Numbered from the stretch's first letter, positions 1 to 7,456 are shown. The stretch: DNA of 18,570 nucleotides from Pseudomonadota bacterium (GCA_023393655.1 JAEWKP010000045.1:1-18570); one strand, 5' to 3'. Numbers and translations are program-made. Notes: a model not told the origin generated them from the letters alone.

Positions 1-6
1 GAAAAG

Positions 7-41
7 AAAAGGCCCCGGACGGCATCGTCCGGGGCCTTTTT
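7..41. terminator. Strong hairpin terminator downstream of zapA, probably bidirectional
   Basis: A perfect 10-bp GC-rich stem (11-20 with 27-36) closes a short loop. It is flanked by four A on the left and five T on the right, which extend the stem. On the minus strand the same hairpin is followed by TTTTC, so it can stop zapA transcripts coming from the right as well as transcripts entering from the left. It lies about 20 bases past the zapA stop codon. Confidence 0.85.
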
Positions 42-60
42 CATTCTTCAGTAGAAATCG

Positions 61-429
61 TCACCCCACCGCGGTCGGGATCAGGCTGCGCGCCACGCCC
101 TCGATCCGCTCGGCCGCCGCGACGAGCGCTTCCGCGGCCCGGTCCTCGACCTCGCCGAGCCGCTGATCGGCAGCGCCGGCATTGCCCTGCGTCGCCGCGA
201 GGTCGGCTTCCAGCTTCGCCAGTCGCCGCTTCAGCTCATGGACCTCGTCGGCCACCATCAGCGCGGCCATGACGTGCAGGCGCATGTCGCCGATCTCGCC
301 GAAGGCCTCGCGCATTTCGCCGATCTTCTCGTCAAAGAACCGGGCGAGCCCCTCGAGATGGCCCTCCTCGCCTTCCCCGCAGGCCATGCGGTAGGCTTTC
401 CCGGCGATCATGACGTTGACTTGCGGCAT
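61..429 (-). CDS. zapA: Cell division protein ZapA
   Basis: The product is a 122-residue ZapA-family protein. ZapA binds FtsZ in the cytoplasm and bundles or stabilises Z-ring protofilaments. The N-terminal part (about residues 3-45) has the family pattern of a beta strand (VNVMIAGKAYRM) followed by an acidic helix (HLEGLARFFDEKI). Residues about 50-110 form a long Ala/Glu/Arg-rich helix expected to make the dimer/tetramer coiled coil. Length is typical. The ATG is preceded by GGAG at good spacing. It starts 18 bases after the stop of the DUF4164 gene, so the two are probably co-transcribed, and it ends at a strong hairpin terminator. Identification is by recalled family resemblance, not by a search. 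Confidence 0.9.
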   Translation of the reverse strand: MPQVNVMIAGKAYRMACGEGEEGHLEGLARFFDEKIGEMREAFGEIGDMRLHVMAALMVADEVHELKRRLAKLEADLAATQGNAGAADQRLGEVEDRAAEALVAAAERIEGVARSLIPTAVG

Positions 430-447
430 TCGAGCTCCAGTCCTTGT

Positions 448-759
448 CTAGCTTTGGCTTGCCTCGGGCTCCGGCGGCTGCTGCGCCTCCACCCGCGCGA
501 TCACGGCGCCGACAACGTTCATCGCCCGCTCCAGCCGCTGGTCGACATCCGCGGCAGCCGTCTCGACCTGCCCGAGCCGCGCCATGGCGCCGTCGAGATC
601 GGCCGCGAGACGCGCGCGATCGTCCTGCATCAGGGCGAGTTCGGTTTCGAGGTTGCCATGCCCACGCTCAGCCTCGACCCGCCGCCGCGCCGCTGCTTCC
701 AGCTGCCCCAGCGCCGTATCCAGGCGCGCCAGCGCATTGTCCAGCATCAGGCTCGCCAC
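448..759 (-). CDS. DUF4164 family small coiled-coil protein
   Basis: This 103-residue acidic protein is almost entirely alpha-helical heptad-like sequence from about residue 3 to 90, followed by a Pro/Glu-rich tail. It matches the small DUF4164 proteins that commonly accompany zapA in Rhizobiales; the molecular function is unknown. I chose the GTG start at 759 because an AAAGGAG ribosome-binding site lies 6 bases before it. An in-frame ATG at 792 would add 11 residues with no such site. Its position directly upstream of zapA suggests a role linked to division or to ZapA oligomers, but that is inference. No signal peptide or membrane segment is visible. Confidence 0.75.
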   Translation of the reverse strand: MASLMLDNALARLDTALGQLEAAARRRVEAERGHGNLETELALMQDDRARLAADLDGAMARLGQVETAAADVDQRLERAMNVVGAVIARVEAQQPPEPEASQS

Positions 760-1080
760 CGTCGTTCTCCTTTCAGATCGAAGCCGGCTCACACGATTCG
801 TCCAGCGAATTTACATGAGAACGCGGGAAAACAGGAATCGGCCCCCTCCGGGAGCGTGAACGGCCCGGTTCGGGCTGAACCATGCGAAAAACCTGCGGCA
901 ACCGGCTCCTGCGACCCTGAAACCCGGCTTGCGCGAATTGACTCGTGGCGAGCGCAAGGCCTAATCCACCGGTCCTTTTCCAAGCCTGCCGAGATCGCCT
1001 GCCCGCCGGCCCCATTCCTGCCTTTCCCGCAGGTTCGGATCGGCCTCAAGCCCGCCAGACTCAAAGCCCGTGAGATCATC
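760..1080. other. Divergent intergenic region between DUF4164 and tkt
   Basis: This stretch of about 320 bases lies between two divergent genes and must hold promoters for both. Visible items are a sigma70-like promoter toward tkt (938-966) and a small GC hairpin (GCCCG 863-867 with CGGGC 871-875). Toward the minus strand there is an AT-richer patch near 810-820 that could be a -10 region, but I could not pair it with a convincing -35. No convincing small gene or RNA gene was found. Confidence 0.5.
938..966 (+). promoter_or_regulatory. Candidate sigma70 promoter for tkt
   Basis: TTGACT (938-943) is followed after exactly 17 bases by CTAATC (961-966). The -35 matches five of six consensus positions, while the -10 is weak. 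Transcription would start near 973, giving a leader of about 105 bases before the tkt ATG. This is pattern matching only; no other upstream -35/-10 pair looked as good. Confidence 0.4.
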
Positions 1081-3078
1081 ATGACCACCATCGACCGCGC
1101 CCAGCACGACAAGCTCGCCAACGCCATCCGCGGCCTGGCGATGGACGGTGTCGAGAAGGCCAAGTCCGGTCATCCCGGCCTGCCGATGGGCGCTGCCGAC
1201 GTTGCCGCCGTGCTGTTTACCCGCGTGATGAAATATGACGCTGCCGATCCGCGCTGGCCGGACCGCGACCGCTTCGTGCTCTCGGCCGGTCATGGCTCGA
1301 TGCTGCTCTACGCCCTGCTCTATCTCACCGGCGCGCCCGGCATGGCGCTCGACGACCTCAAGGCCTTCCGCCAGATCGAGTCGAAGACCCCCGGCCACCC
1401 CGAGAACTTCATGACCGCCGGCGTCGAGACCACCACCGGCCCGCTCGGCCAGGGGCTGGCCACCGCCGTCGGCATGGCGATGGCCGAGCGCATGCTCGCC
1501 GCCGAGTTCGGCAAGAAGGTCGTCGACCACCACACCTACGTGCTGGCGTCCGACGGCGACCTGATGGAGGGCATCAGCCAGGAGGCGATCGCGCTCGCCG
1601 GCCACCAGAAGCTCAGCAAGCTGATCGTGCTCTGGGACGACAACGGTATCTCGATCGATGGCCCCCTCACCATCACCGACAATGTCGACCAGGTCGCGCG
1701 CTTCAAGGCCTGCGGCTGGCGCTCCGAGCGCGTCGATGGCCATGATCCCGAGGCGATCGAGGCCGCGATCCGCCGCGCCCAGAAGTCGAACAAGCCGACC
1801 ATGATCGCCTGCAAGACGGTGATCGGCTTCGGCGCGCCGAAGAAGGCCGGCACCTCCAAGGCCCATGGCGAGCCGCTCGGCGCCGAGGAGCTCGCCGCCG
1901 CCAAGCAGGCGCTCGGCATCACCGGCGGGCCCTTCGAGGTCGCGGCCGACGTGCTCAAGGCCTGGCGCGGCTTCGGCGCGGCCGGCAGCGCCGCGCACAA
2001 GGACTGGAGCGAGCGCTTCGCCGCCCTCTCCGAGCGCAAGCGTGGCGAGTTCGACCGCCGCCTCGTGCACGGTGTCCCGGCCAAGCTCGACAAGGCGATC
2101 CTCGCCCATAAGAAGGCCCTGATCGCCGCGCCGCAGGCTGTGGCCACCCGCAAGGCCTCGGAGCTGGCGCTGGAAGCCATCATCCCGGTCATGCCCGAGC
2201 TGGTGATGGGTTCGGCCGATCTCACCCCTTCGAACAACACCCGCACCAAGGCCGCCGAGGACTTCACCCCGAAGACCCCGAAGGGCCGCTATGTCCGCTA
2301 CGGCATCCGCGAGCACGGCATGGCAGCCGCGATGAATGGCATCACCCTGCATGGCGGCTTCCGCACCGCCGGCGGCACCTTCCTGGTCTTCGCCGACTAT
2401 GCCCGCCCCTCAATGCGTTTGGCCGCCCTGATGGGCGCGCCCGTCGTCTATGTCATGACCCATGACTCGATCGGCCTCGGCGAGGACGGCCCGACCCACC
2501 AGCCGATCGAGCAGATCGCCAGCTTGCGCGCCATGCCGAACATGCGCGTCTTCCGCCCGGCCGACACGATCGAGACCGCGGAAGCCTGGCAGGCCGCGCT
2601 GGAGCGCACGGACGGCCCGACGGTGCTGGCCCTCTCGCGCCAGAACCTGCCGCAGCTGCGCACCGACGCCACCGCGAAGAACCGCTCGGCCACCGGCGCC
2701 TACGAGCTTCTGGCGGCCGAGGGCGGCAAGGCCCAGGTCTCGCTCTTCGCCTCGGGCTCCGAGGTCGAACTCGCCGTCGCCGCGCGTAAGCTGCTCGCGG
2801 AAAAGGGCGTCCGTGCCCGCGTCGTGTCCGTGCCTTCGCTCGAACTCTTCCTCGAGCAGGATGAGGCCACGCAGGCTGCCATCATCGGCTCCGCCCCGGT
2901 CAAGATCGCGGTCGAAGCAGGCGTGCGCTTCGGCTGGGATGCCGTGATCGGCCATGACGGCACCTTCATCGGCATGCACTCCTTCGGCGCCAGCGGCCCC
3001 TACAAGGAGGTCTACAAGCATTTCGGCATCACGGCGGAGGCGATCGCCGACGCCGCGATGAAGCAGCACAACGCCTGA
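1081..3078 (+). CDS. tkt: Transketolase
   Basis: The 665-residue product is a full-length thiamine-diphosphate transketolase that moves two-carbon units between sugar phosphates in the non-oxidative pentose phosphate pathway (and the Calvin cycle where present). Visible signatures are GHPG at 30-33; the Mg/ThDP-binding motif with Asp158 and Asn188 (the usual GDG triplet reads SDG here); the catalytic Glu411 in GIREHGM; and the C-terminal signature around DSIGLGEDGPTHQP. The start is the ATG that begins MTTIDRAQH, which fits family N-termini; the frame stays open upstream to 238, but that extension runs antisense through DUF4164 and looks non-coding. The ribosome site is weak (GTGAG). The gene begins the block of central-carbon genes continuing with gap, pgk and fba. 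Confidence 0.95.
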   Translation: MTTIDRAQHDKLANAIRGLAMDGVEKAKSGHPGLPMGAADVAAVLFTRVMKYDAADPRWPDRDRFVLSAGHGSMLLYALLYLTGAPGMALDDLKAFRQIESKTPGHPENFMTAGVETTTGPLGQGLATAVGMAMAERMLAAEFGKKVVDHHTYVLASDGDLMEGISQEAIALAGHQKLSKLIVLWDDNGISIDGPLTITDNVDQVARFKACGWRSERVDGHDPEAIEAAIRRAQKSNKPTMIACKTVIGFGAPKKAGTSKAHGEPLGAEELAAAKQALGITGGPFEVAADVLKAWRGFGAAGSAAHKDWSERFAALSERKRGEFDRRLVHGVPAKLDKAILAHKKALIAAPQAVATRKASELALEAIIPVMPELVMGSADLTPSNNTRTKAAEDFTPKTPKGRYVRYGIREHGMAAAMNGITLHGGFRTAGGTFLVFADYARPSMRLAALMGAPVVYVMTHDSIGLGEDGPTHQPIEQIASLRAMPNMRVFRPADTIETAEAWQAALERTDGPTVLALSRQNLPQLRTDATAKNRSATGAYELLAAEGGKAQVSLFASGSEVELAVAARKLLAEKGVRARVVSVPSLELFLEQDEATQAAIIGSAPVKIAVEAGVRFGWDAVIGHDGTFIGMHSFGASGPYKEVYKHFGITAEAIADAAMKQHNA

Positions 3079-3123
3079 GGGCCGGCCGCAGGCGGAGCTG
3101 ATATTCCCGAAAGACATCTTGCG

Positions 3124-3144
3124 TTCGGCCATTCTTTGGCCGAA
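3124..3144 (+). terminator. Hairpin after tkt, possible weak terminator
   Basis: An 8-bp perfect stem (TTCGGCCA 3124-3131 with TGGCCGAA 3137-3144) encloses a 5-base loop, 45 bases after the tkt stop. It is followed by TTGCCC rather than a proper T-run, so termination would be weak or would need a factor. It could equally be a processing or stability hairpin. Confidence 0.35.
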
Positions 3145-3177
3145 TTGCCCGCGTGGATAGCGACGGCATCGCCGTTT

Positions 3178-3297
3178 CGCTAGAGTCGGATCCGATCAGG
3201 TTGTTCCAACCTGGTCGGTGAATCCGTCTCTAATAGTGATAGAGAACGCGTGATCCGATCTGGCTGAGAAACAGCCAGATCGGCGCGTGCTCTGGCG
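3178..3297. repeat. Cloverleaf-forming palindromic element in the gap leader
   Basis: Nearly every base of this 120-base stretch can pair into a four-helix junction. P1 pairs CGCTAGAG (3178-3185) with CTCTGGCG (3290-3297), with one G-T pair. H1 (3187-3226) has a 12-bp arm 3192-3203/3207-3218 plus a 5-bp base 3187-3191/3222-3226. H2 (3227-3245) pairs TCTCTA with TAGAGA. H3 (3246-3288) has 12 bp 3255-3266/3272-3283 plus 5 bp 3246-3250/3284-3288. H1 and H3 share similar arms (CCGATCAGGTTG and CCGATCTGGCTG) and carry bulges on opposite sides. P1 ends next to the gap Shine-Dalgarno sequence. It may be a dispersed intergenic repeat of the Rhizobiales, a structured leader RNA of gap, or both. Confidence 0.6.
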
Positions 3298-3311
3298 AAG
3301 GAGAGGAAGAT

Positions 3312-4322
3312 ATGACGGTGAAGGTAGCGATCAACGGCTTCGGCCGCATCGGGCGCAACGTTCTGCGCGCGATCATCGAGTCGAAGCGCAAGGACATCGA
3401 GGTCGTGGCGATCAACGATCTCGGCCCGGTCGAGACCAACGCCCATCTCTTCCGCTTCGACTCCGTCCATGGCCGCTTCCCCGGCACCGTGACCGTCTCC
3501 GGCGACACGATCGATGTCGGCCGCGGCCCGATCAAGGTCACCGCGATCCGCGATCCCAAGGACCTGCCGCACAAGGCGCTCGGCGTCGACATCGCCTTCG
3601 AGTGCACCGGCATCTTCACCACCCGCGACAAGGCCGCCGCCCATCTCGCGGCCGGCGCCAAGCGCGTGCTGGTCTCGGCCCCTTGCGATGGCGCCGACCT
3701 GACCGTCGTCTACGGCGTCAACCATCACGAGCTGACCAAGGACCACGTCGTCGTCTCGAACGCCTCCTGCACCACGAACTGCCTCGCGCCGGTCGTGCGC
3801 GTGCTGCATGACAGCATGGGCATCGACAAGGGCTTCATGACCACGATCCATGCTTATACCGGCGACCAGCCGACGCTCGATACGATGCACAAGGATCTCT
3901 ATCGCGGCCGCGCCGCCGCGCTCTCGATGATCCCGACCTCGACCGGCGCTGCCAAGGCGATCGGCCTCGTCATCCCCGACCTGAAGGGCCGTCTCGACGG
4001 CACCTCGATCCGCGTTCCCACCCCGAACGTCTCGGTCGTCGACTTGAAGTTGATCTCGAAGCGCAAGACCACGGTCGAGAAGGTCAACGAGGCCATCATC
4101 AAGGCGTCGAAGCGCGGCCCGCTCAAGGTCATCCTCGCCGTCACTGACCAGCCGAACTTCTCGATCGACTTCAACCACGACCCGGCCTCCTCGACCTTCG
4201 CCCTCGACCAGACCAAGGTCATGGACGACAAGTTCGTGCGCGTGCTGTCCTGGTACGACAACGAATGGGGCTTCTCGAACCGCATGAGCGACACCGCCGT
4301 CGCCATGGGCGCCCTGCTCTGA
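3312..4322 (+). CDS. gap: Type I glyceraldehyde-3-phosphate dehydrogenase
   Basis: The 336-residue enzyme converts glyceraldehyde 3-phosphate, NAD(P) and phosphate to 1,3-bisphosphoglycerate in the cytoplasm. The N-terminal Rossmann motif INGFGRIGR is at 7-15. Asp36, at the end of the second strand, favours NAD. The catalytic Cys153 lies in NASCTTNC and the partner His180 in HAYT. At the site that helps set cofactor choice (LP in NAD-specific enzymes of the Bacillus type) the sequence reads TM, so strict NAD specificity cannot be assumed. The ATG follows a strong AAGGAGAGG site, which directly abuts the cloverleaf element upstream. A 10-bp hairpin without a T-run separates it from the next gene, compatible with readthrough into pgk. 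Confidence 0.95.
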   Translation: MTVKVAINGFGRIGRNVLRAIIESKRKDIEVVAINDLGPVETNAHLFRFDSVHGRFPGTVTVSGDTIDVGRGPIKVTAIRDPKDLPHKALGVDIAFECTGIFTTRDKAAAHLAAGAKRVLVSAPCDGADLTVVYGVNHHELTKDHVVVSNASCTTNCLAPVVRVLHDSMGIDKGFMTTIHAYTGDQPTLDTMHKDLYRGRAAALSMIPTSTGAAKAIGLVIPDLKGRLDGTSIRVPTPNVSVVDLKLISKRKTTVEKVNEAIIKASKRGPLKVILAVTDQPNFSIDFNHDPASSTFALDQTKVMDDKFVRVLSWYDNEWGFSNRMSDTAVAMGALL

Positions 4323-4332
4323 ACCGTCTTAC

Positions 4333-4366
4333 CAAGGCCACGTTCCTCCCTCAGGGCGTGGCCTTG
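4333..4366 (+). other. Intercistronic hairpin between gap and the following gene
   Basis: A 10-bp perfect stem (CAAGGCCACG 4333-4342 with CGTGGCCTTG 4357-4366) lies 10 bases after the gap stop. The loop contains a further CCC/GGG pairing. No T-run follows, so it is better read as an RNA stability or processing hairpin, or an attenuator that lowers downstream expression relative to gap, than as a full terminator. Confidence 0.5.
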
Positions 4367-4396
4367 TCCCTGAACAGCAGCAGAAACGGACCGAGC

Positions 4397-4888
4397 ATGG
4401 CCAAGATCGAGCCGACAGTAGCGACCCCGCCCGCCCCTCAGACCGAGGCTGCCTCCGCGCCGGCCAATCTGGCGCCGATCCCGGCCTTCCCCTCCGCTTC
4501 CGTCCCTGCCCCCGCTCCCGCTCCGGCCCCCGCAACCGCCGAGCCGGCACCGGCCGCGACCGAGCCCCGCAAGCTCGCCCAGCTCTCCCGCATCGAGGAG
4601 AAGGCGGCGCGCATCGAGGAGAAATTCGCCCGCTACGAGGCCGTTCTGACCCGCGCGGAATCCTCGCTGGAGCGCTCGGCCGGCAAGGTCGACAATGCGG
4701 TGGGCACGCTCGACATCGGAGGCATCCGCAACGAGATCGCCGCCCTGCGCCAGCGCGTCGATGCGACGCCGCGGGCCGGCACGCTCTTCGTCACCGCTGC
4801 CGTGACCGCGGTGCTCACCGTCCTGCTCACCATCCTCGTCCTGAAATTCGGCGTGCCCGGCCTGTTTGGCGGCTTGCTGCCGCAATGA
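4397..4888 (+). CDS. Pro/Ala-rich coiled-coil protein with C-terminal membrane anchor
   Basis: I do not recognise a named family for this 163-residue protein. Residues about 8-57 are a low-complexity Pro/Ala-rich segment with PAPAPAP repeats. Residues about 60-125 are charged and helical (repeats such as RIEEKAARIEEKFARYE), suggesting a coiled coil. Residues about 128-152 form one hydrophobic membrane helix, followed by a short Gly-rich tail, so it is probably tail-anchored with the bulk in the cytoplasm. The ATG at 4397 is chosen because the longer open frame overlaps gap; the ribosome site is poor. Its stop overlaps the pgk start (ATGA), so translation of the two is likely coupled. The function is unknown; a scaffold or membrane-tether role is only a guess. 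Confidence 0.75.
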   Translation: MAKIEPTVATPPAPQTEAASAPANLAPIPAFPSASVPAPAPAPAPATAEPAPAATEPRKLAQLSRIEEKAARIEEKFARYEAVLTRAESSLERSAGKVDNAVGTLDIGGIRNEIAALRQRVDATPRAGTLFVTAAVTAVLTVLLTILVLKFGVPGLFGGLLPQ

Positions 4889-6078
4889 GCGCCTTCCGCA
4901 CCCTCGACGACGCCGATCTCGCAGGCAAGCGGGTGCTTGTCCGCGTCGACCTCAACGTTCCCATGGACGGCGACACGGTCAGCGACACCACCCGCATCGA
5001 CCGCATCCTGCCGACGATCCGCGAGATCGCCGACAAGGGCGGCAAGGTCGTGCTGCTCGCCCATTTCGGCCGCCCCAAGGGCCGCGACGACAAGAACAGC
5101 CTGCGGCAGGTCGTGCCGGCCCTGACCGAAGCACTCGGCCGCCCCGTCACCTTCGTCGACGATTGCGTCGGCGAACCGGTTGCAAAGGCTCTTGCCGCAG
5201 CCAGGAACGGCGACGTCCTGCTGCTAGAGAACACCCGCTTCCACGCCGGCGACGAGAAGAACGATTCTGACTTCGTCAGGGCGCTCGCCGCCAATGGCGA
5301 CCTCTATGTCAACGACGCCTTCTCGGCCGCGCATCGGGCGCACGCCTCGACGGAAGGCCTCGCCCATGTCCTGTCGGCCTATGCCGGGCGCACCATGCAG
5401 GCGGAGCTCGAAGCCCTCTCCGCCGGCCTCGACAACCCCACCCGCCCGGTGATGGCGATCGTCGGCGGCGCCAAGGTCTCGACCAAGCTCGACCTGCTCG
5501 GCAACCTCGTCAGGAAGGTCGATATCCTCGCCATCGGCGGCGGCATGGCCAACACCTTCCTGGCCGCGCGCGGGGCCGATGTCGGCAAGTCGCTCTGCGA
5601 GCATGATCTCGTCGGCACCGCCCGCGAGATCGAGGAGAAAGCCCAGGCTGCCGGCTGCGAAATCCTGCTGCCCGTCGACGCGCTGGTGGCGCGCGAATTC
5701 AAGGCTCATCCCAGCTATCGCGTCGTGCCGGTCGGCGGTGTCGAAGCCGACGAGATGATCCTCGATGCCGGCCCGCTCTCGATCGCCGAGGTCGTGCTGC
5801 GGCTGGGGAAGGTCAAGACACTGGTCTGGAACGGCCCCTTCGGCGCCTTCGAGCTGCCGCCCTTCGACACAGCGACCGTCGCCGTCGCCAAGGCCGCGGC
5901 CAGGCACGTCAAGGCCGGCGATCTCGTCGCGGTCGCCGGTGGCGGCGACACCGTCGCGGCGATGAACCATGCCGGCGTCATCGACGACCTCTCCTATGTC
6001 TCGACGGCGGGCGGCGCCTTCCTTGAATGGATGGAAGGCAAGGCCCTGCCGGGCGTCGAGGCCCTGCGGAAACGCTGA
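4885..6078 (+). CDS. pgk: Phosphoglycerate kinase
   Basis: The 397-residue product is a normal-length bacterial phosphoglycerate kinase, interconverting 1,3-bisphosphoglycerate + ADP and 3-phosphoglycerate + ATP. The N-domain signature RVDLNVP (20-26) supplies substrate-binding Asp22 and Asn24, followed by HFGRPKG. The C-domain has the nucleotide-binding region with VWNGPFGAFE and the GGGDT loop at 352-356. The ATG overlaps the stop of the preceding coiled-coil gene by ATGA, and no independent strong ribosome site is visible, so translational coupling is likely. The substrate of this enzyme is the product of gap, two genes upstream. A hairpin with a T-run follows the gene. Confidence 0.96.
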   Translation: MSAFRTLDDADLAGKRVLVRVDLNVPMDGDTVSDTTRIDRILPTIREIADKGGKVVLLAHFGRPKGRDDKNSLRQVVPALTEALGRPVTFVDDCVGEPVAKALAAARNGDVLLLENTRFHAGDEKNDSDFVRALAANGDLYVNDAFSAAHRAHASTEGLAHVLSAYAGRTMQAELEALSAGLDNPTRPVMAIVGGAKVSTKLDLLGNLVRKVDILAIGGGMANTFLAARGADVGKSLCEHDLVGTAREIEEKAQAAGCEILLPVDALVAREFKAHPSYRVVPVGGVEADEMILDAGPLSIAEVVLRLGKVKTLVWNGPFGAFELPPFDTATVAVAKAAARHVKAGDLVAVAGGGDTVAAMNHAGVIDDLSYVSTAGGAFLEWMEGKALPGVEALRKR

Positions 6079-6094
6079 TTCGGGCATTGACCGT

Positions 6095-6132
6095 GCGGGC
6101 CGCTCCGACAACGGGGCGGCCGCTCGCGTTTT
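6095..6132 (+). terminator. Rho-independent terminator after pgk
   Basis: A GC-rich stem of about 11 bp with one bulged G (6095-6106 with 6113-6123) closes a 6-base loop. It is followed after five bases by TTTT (6129-6132). It lies 16 bases after the pgk stop and would separate pgk from fba transcription. Confidence 0.55.
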
Positions 6133-6218
6133 AAGCTTTCCACCCACCCGGCTTTGCGCCGGGAGCCGGTCCGCACTACATCTTTCGTCATATCCGTTTT
6201 CAAAAGGGGAGTGCCATC

Positions 6219-7301
6219 GTGGCCCGTATCACGCTTCGCCAGTTGCTCGATCATGCCGCCGAGAACGACTATGGCGTGCCCGCCTTCAACATCAACAACA
6301 TGGAGCAGGCGCTGGCGATCATGGCGGCCGCCGACGCGACCGATGCGCCCGTCATCATCCAGGCCTCGCGCGGCGCCCGGTCCTACGCCAACGACATCAT
6401 GCTCAAGCACATGATGGACGCCGTCACCGAGATCTATCCGCATATCCCGGTCTGCGTGCATCTCGACCACGGCAACGAGCCGGCGACCTGCATGACCGCG
6501 ATCCAGGCCGGCTTCACCTCGGTGATGATGGACGGCTCGCTCAAGGCCGACGGCAAGACCCCCGGCGACTGGGATTACAATGTCGGCGTGACCAAGACCG
6601 TCACCGACATGGCCCATCTCGGCGGCATCTCGGTCGAAGGCGAGCTCGGCGTGCTCGGCTCGCTCGAATCCGGCGAGGGCGAGAAGGAGGACGGCCATGG
6701 CTTCGAGGGCAAGCTCAGCCACGACCAGCTCCTGACCAATCCGGACGAAGCCGTGAAGTTCGTCGCCGAGACCAAGGTCGATGCGCTCGCCATCGCCATG
6801 GGCACCTCGCACGGCGCCTACAAGTTCACCCGCAAGCCCGACGGCGCGATCCTGGCGATGCATGTCATCGAGGCGATCCACAAGCTGCTGCCGAACACGC
6901 ATCTCGTCATGCACGGCTCGTCCAGCGTTCCGCAGGACCTCCAGGACATCATCAACCAGTATGGCGGCAAGATGCCCCAGACTTGGGGCGTACCGGTCGA
7001 GGAGATCCAGCGCGGCATCAAGCACGGCGTGCGCAAGATCAACATCGACACCGACAACCGCATGGCGATGACCGGCCAAATCCGCAAGATCCTGTCGGAG
7101 AACCCCGGCGAGTTCGATCCGCGCAAGTATCTGAAGCCCGCCATGGAAGCGATGACCAAGCTCTGCAAGCAGCGCCTTGAGGAGTTCAACACCGCCGGCC
7201 AGGCCTCGAAGATCAAGCGCGTCATCACGCTGGCCGAGATGGCCAAGCGCTACGCCAAGGGCGAGCTCGACCCGACCTTCGGCGCCAAGAAGGCGGCCTG
7301 A
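6219..7301 (+). CDS. fba: Class II fructose-bisphosphate aldolase
   Basis: The 360-residue zinc-dependent class II aldolase condenses dihydroxyacetone phosphate with glyceraldehyde 3-phosphate to fructose 1,6-bisphosphate, and may use erythrose 4-phosphate in the Calvin cycle. Visible active-site features are HLDHG with catalytic Asp83 and zinc ligand His84, the VEGELG segment (Glu140, Glu142), GTSHG with zinc ligand His198, and HGSSS with His232. The INIDTDNR motif also marks this family. The start is GTG, supported by AAGGGGAG eight bases before it; no closer in-frame ATG fits the conserved N-terminus MARITLRQLLDHA. A terminator precedes it, so it probably has its own promoter in 6133-6205, where a weak TTGCGC-17-TACATC pair can be seen. 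A strong terminator follows. Confidence 0.95.
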   Translation: MARITLRQLLDHAAENDYGVPAFNINNMEQALAIMAAADATDAPVIIQASRGARSYANDIMLKHMMDAVTEIYPHIPVCVHLDHGNEPATCMTAIQAGFTSVMMDGSLKADGKTPGDWDYNVGVTKTVTDMAHLGGISVEGELGVLGSLESGEGEKEDGHGFEGKLSHDQLLTNPDEAVKFVAETKVDALAIAMGTSHGAYKFTRKPDGAILAMHVIEAIHKLLPNTHLVMHGSSSVPQDLQDIINQYGGKMPQTWGVPVEEIQRGIKHGVRKINIDTDNRMAMTGQIRKILSENPGEFDPRKYLKPAMEAMTKLCKQRLEEFNTAGQASKIKRVITLAEMAKRYAKGELDPTFGAKKAA

Positions 7302-7350
7302 ACAGGCACGGCGAGCGCTACCACGCTCACGACATCGCGAGACGCTGTCG

Positions 7351-7379
7351 AAACGCCGCCGGACCTCCGGCGGCGTTTT
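7351..7379 (+). terminator. Strong rho-independent terminator after fba
   Basis: A 12-bp perfect stem (7351-7362 with 7367-7378) closes a four-base loop (ACCT). The core is GCCGCCGG/CCGGCGGC, with A-T pairs at the base and a TTTT run. It ends the fba transcript and isolates the TetR-YciI unit that follows. Confidence 0.85.
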
Positions 7380-7399
7380 CGTTGTTGGGGGGTGCCCGC

Positions 7400-7428
7400 T
7401 TGACGCACTAGGTCATTTGTCCTAATCA
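7400..7428 (+). promoter_or_regulatory. sigma70-type promoter of the TetR-YciI unit
   Basis: TTGACG (7400-7405) is followed after exactly 17 bases by TAATCA (7423-7428). The -35 matches five of six consensus positions and the -10 four. The predicted transcription start is near 7435. The first copy of the palindromic operator fills the spacer and the second begins at the start point, as expected for repression of the TetR gene by its own product. Confidence 0.65.
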
Positions 7429-7456
7429 AGCAATTAGGACAAATGACCTAGTGCGT
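7403..7456. promoter_or_regulatory. Perfect 24-bp inverted repeat with two TetR-type operators
   Basis: The arms 7403-7426 and 7433-7456 are exact reverse complements, separated by six bases (CAAGCA). Each arm also contains an imperfect 16-bp dyad of the form TAGGnCAnnTGnCCTA: TAGGTCATTTGTCCTA at 7409-7424 and its complement copy at 7435-7450. The dyad centres are 26 bp apart. Dyads of this size are typical binding sites of TetR dimers. The site lies 36 bases upstream of the TetR start codon and overlaps a good promoter. Autorepression by the TetR protein is inferred. A purely structural role such as a cruciform or RNA hairpin is less likely. Confidence 0.8.

Noticed and set aside
1..60. 6S RNA gene next to zapA
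   Set aside because: 6S RNA is often near zapA, but only a simple terminator hairpin fits in the 60 bases present; a 6S gene, if any, would lie outside the window.
238..1080. Long N-terminal extension in frame with tkt, giving a 946-residue open frame
   Set aside because: It runs antisense through the DUF4164 gene and part of zapA and has no family resemblance; transketolase begins naturally at the ATG at 1081.
961..2352. 463-residue open frame on the minus strand inside tkt
   Set aside because: Its Arg/Gly/Ala/His-rich composition is typical of antisense frames in GC-rich genes, and tkt on the other strand is unambiguous.
3180..4178. 332-residue minus-strand frame across gap
   Set aside because: It is an antisense shadow of the conserved GAPDH gene with no recognisable motif.
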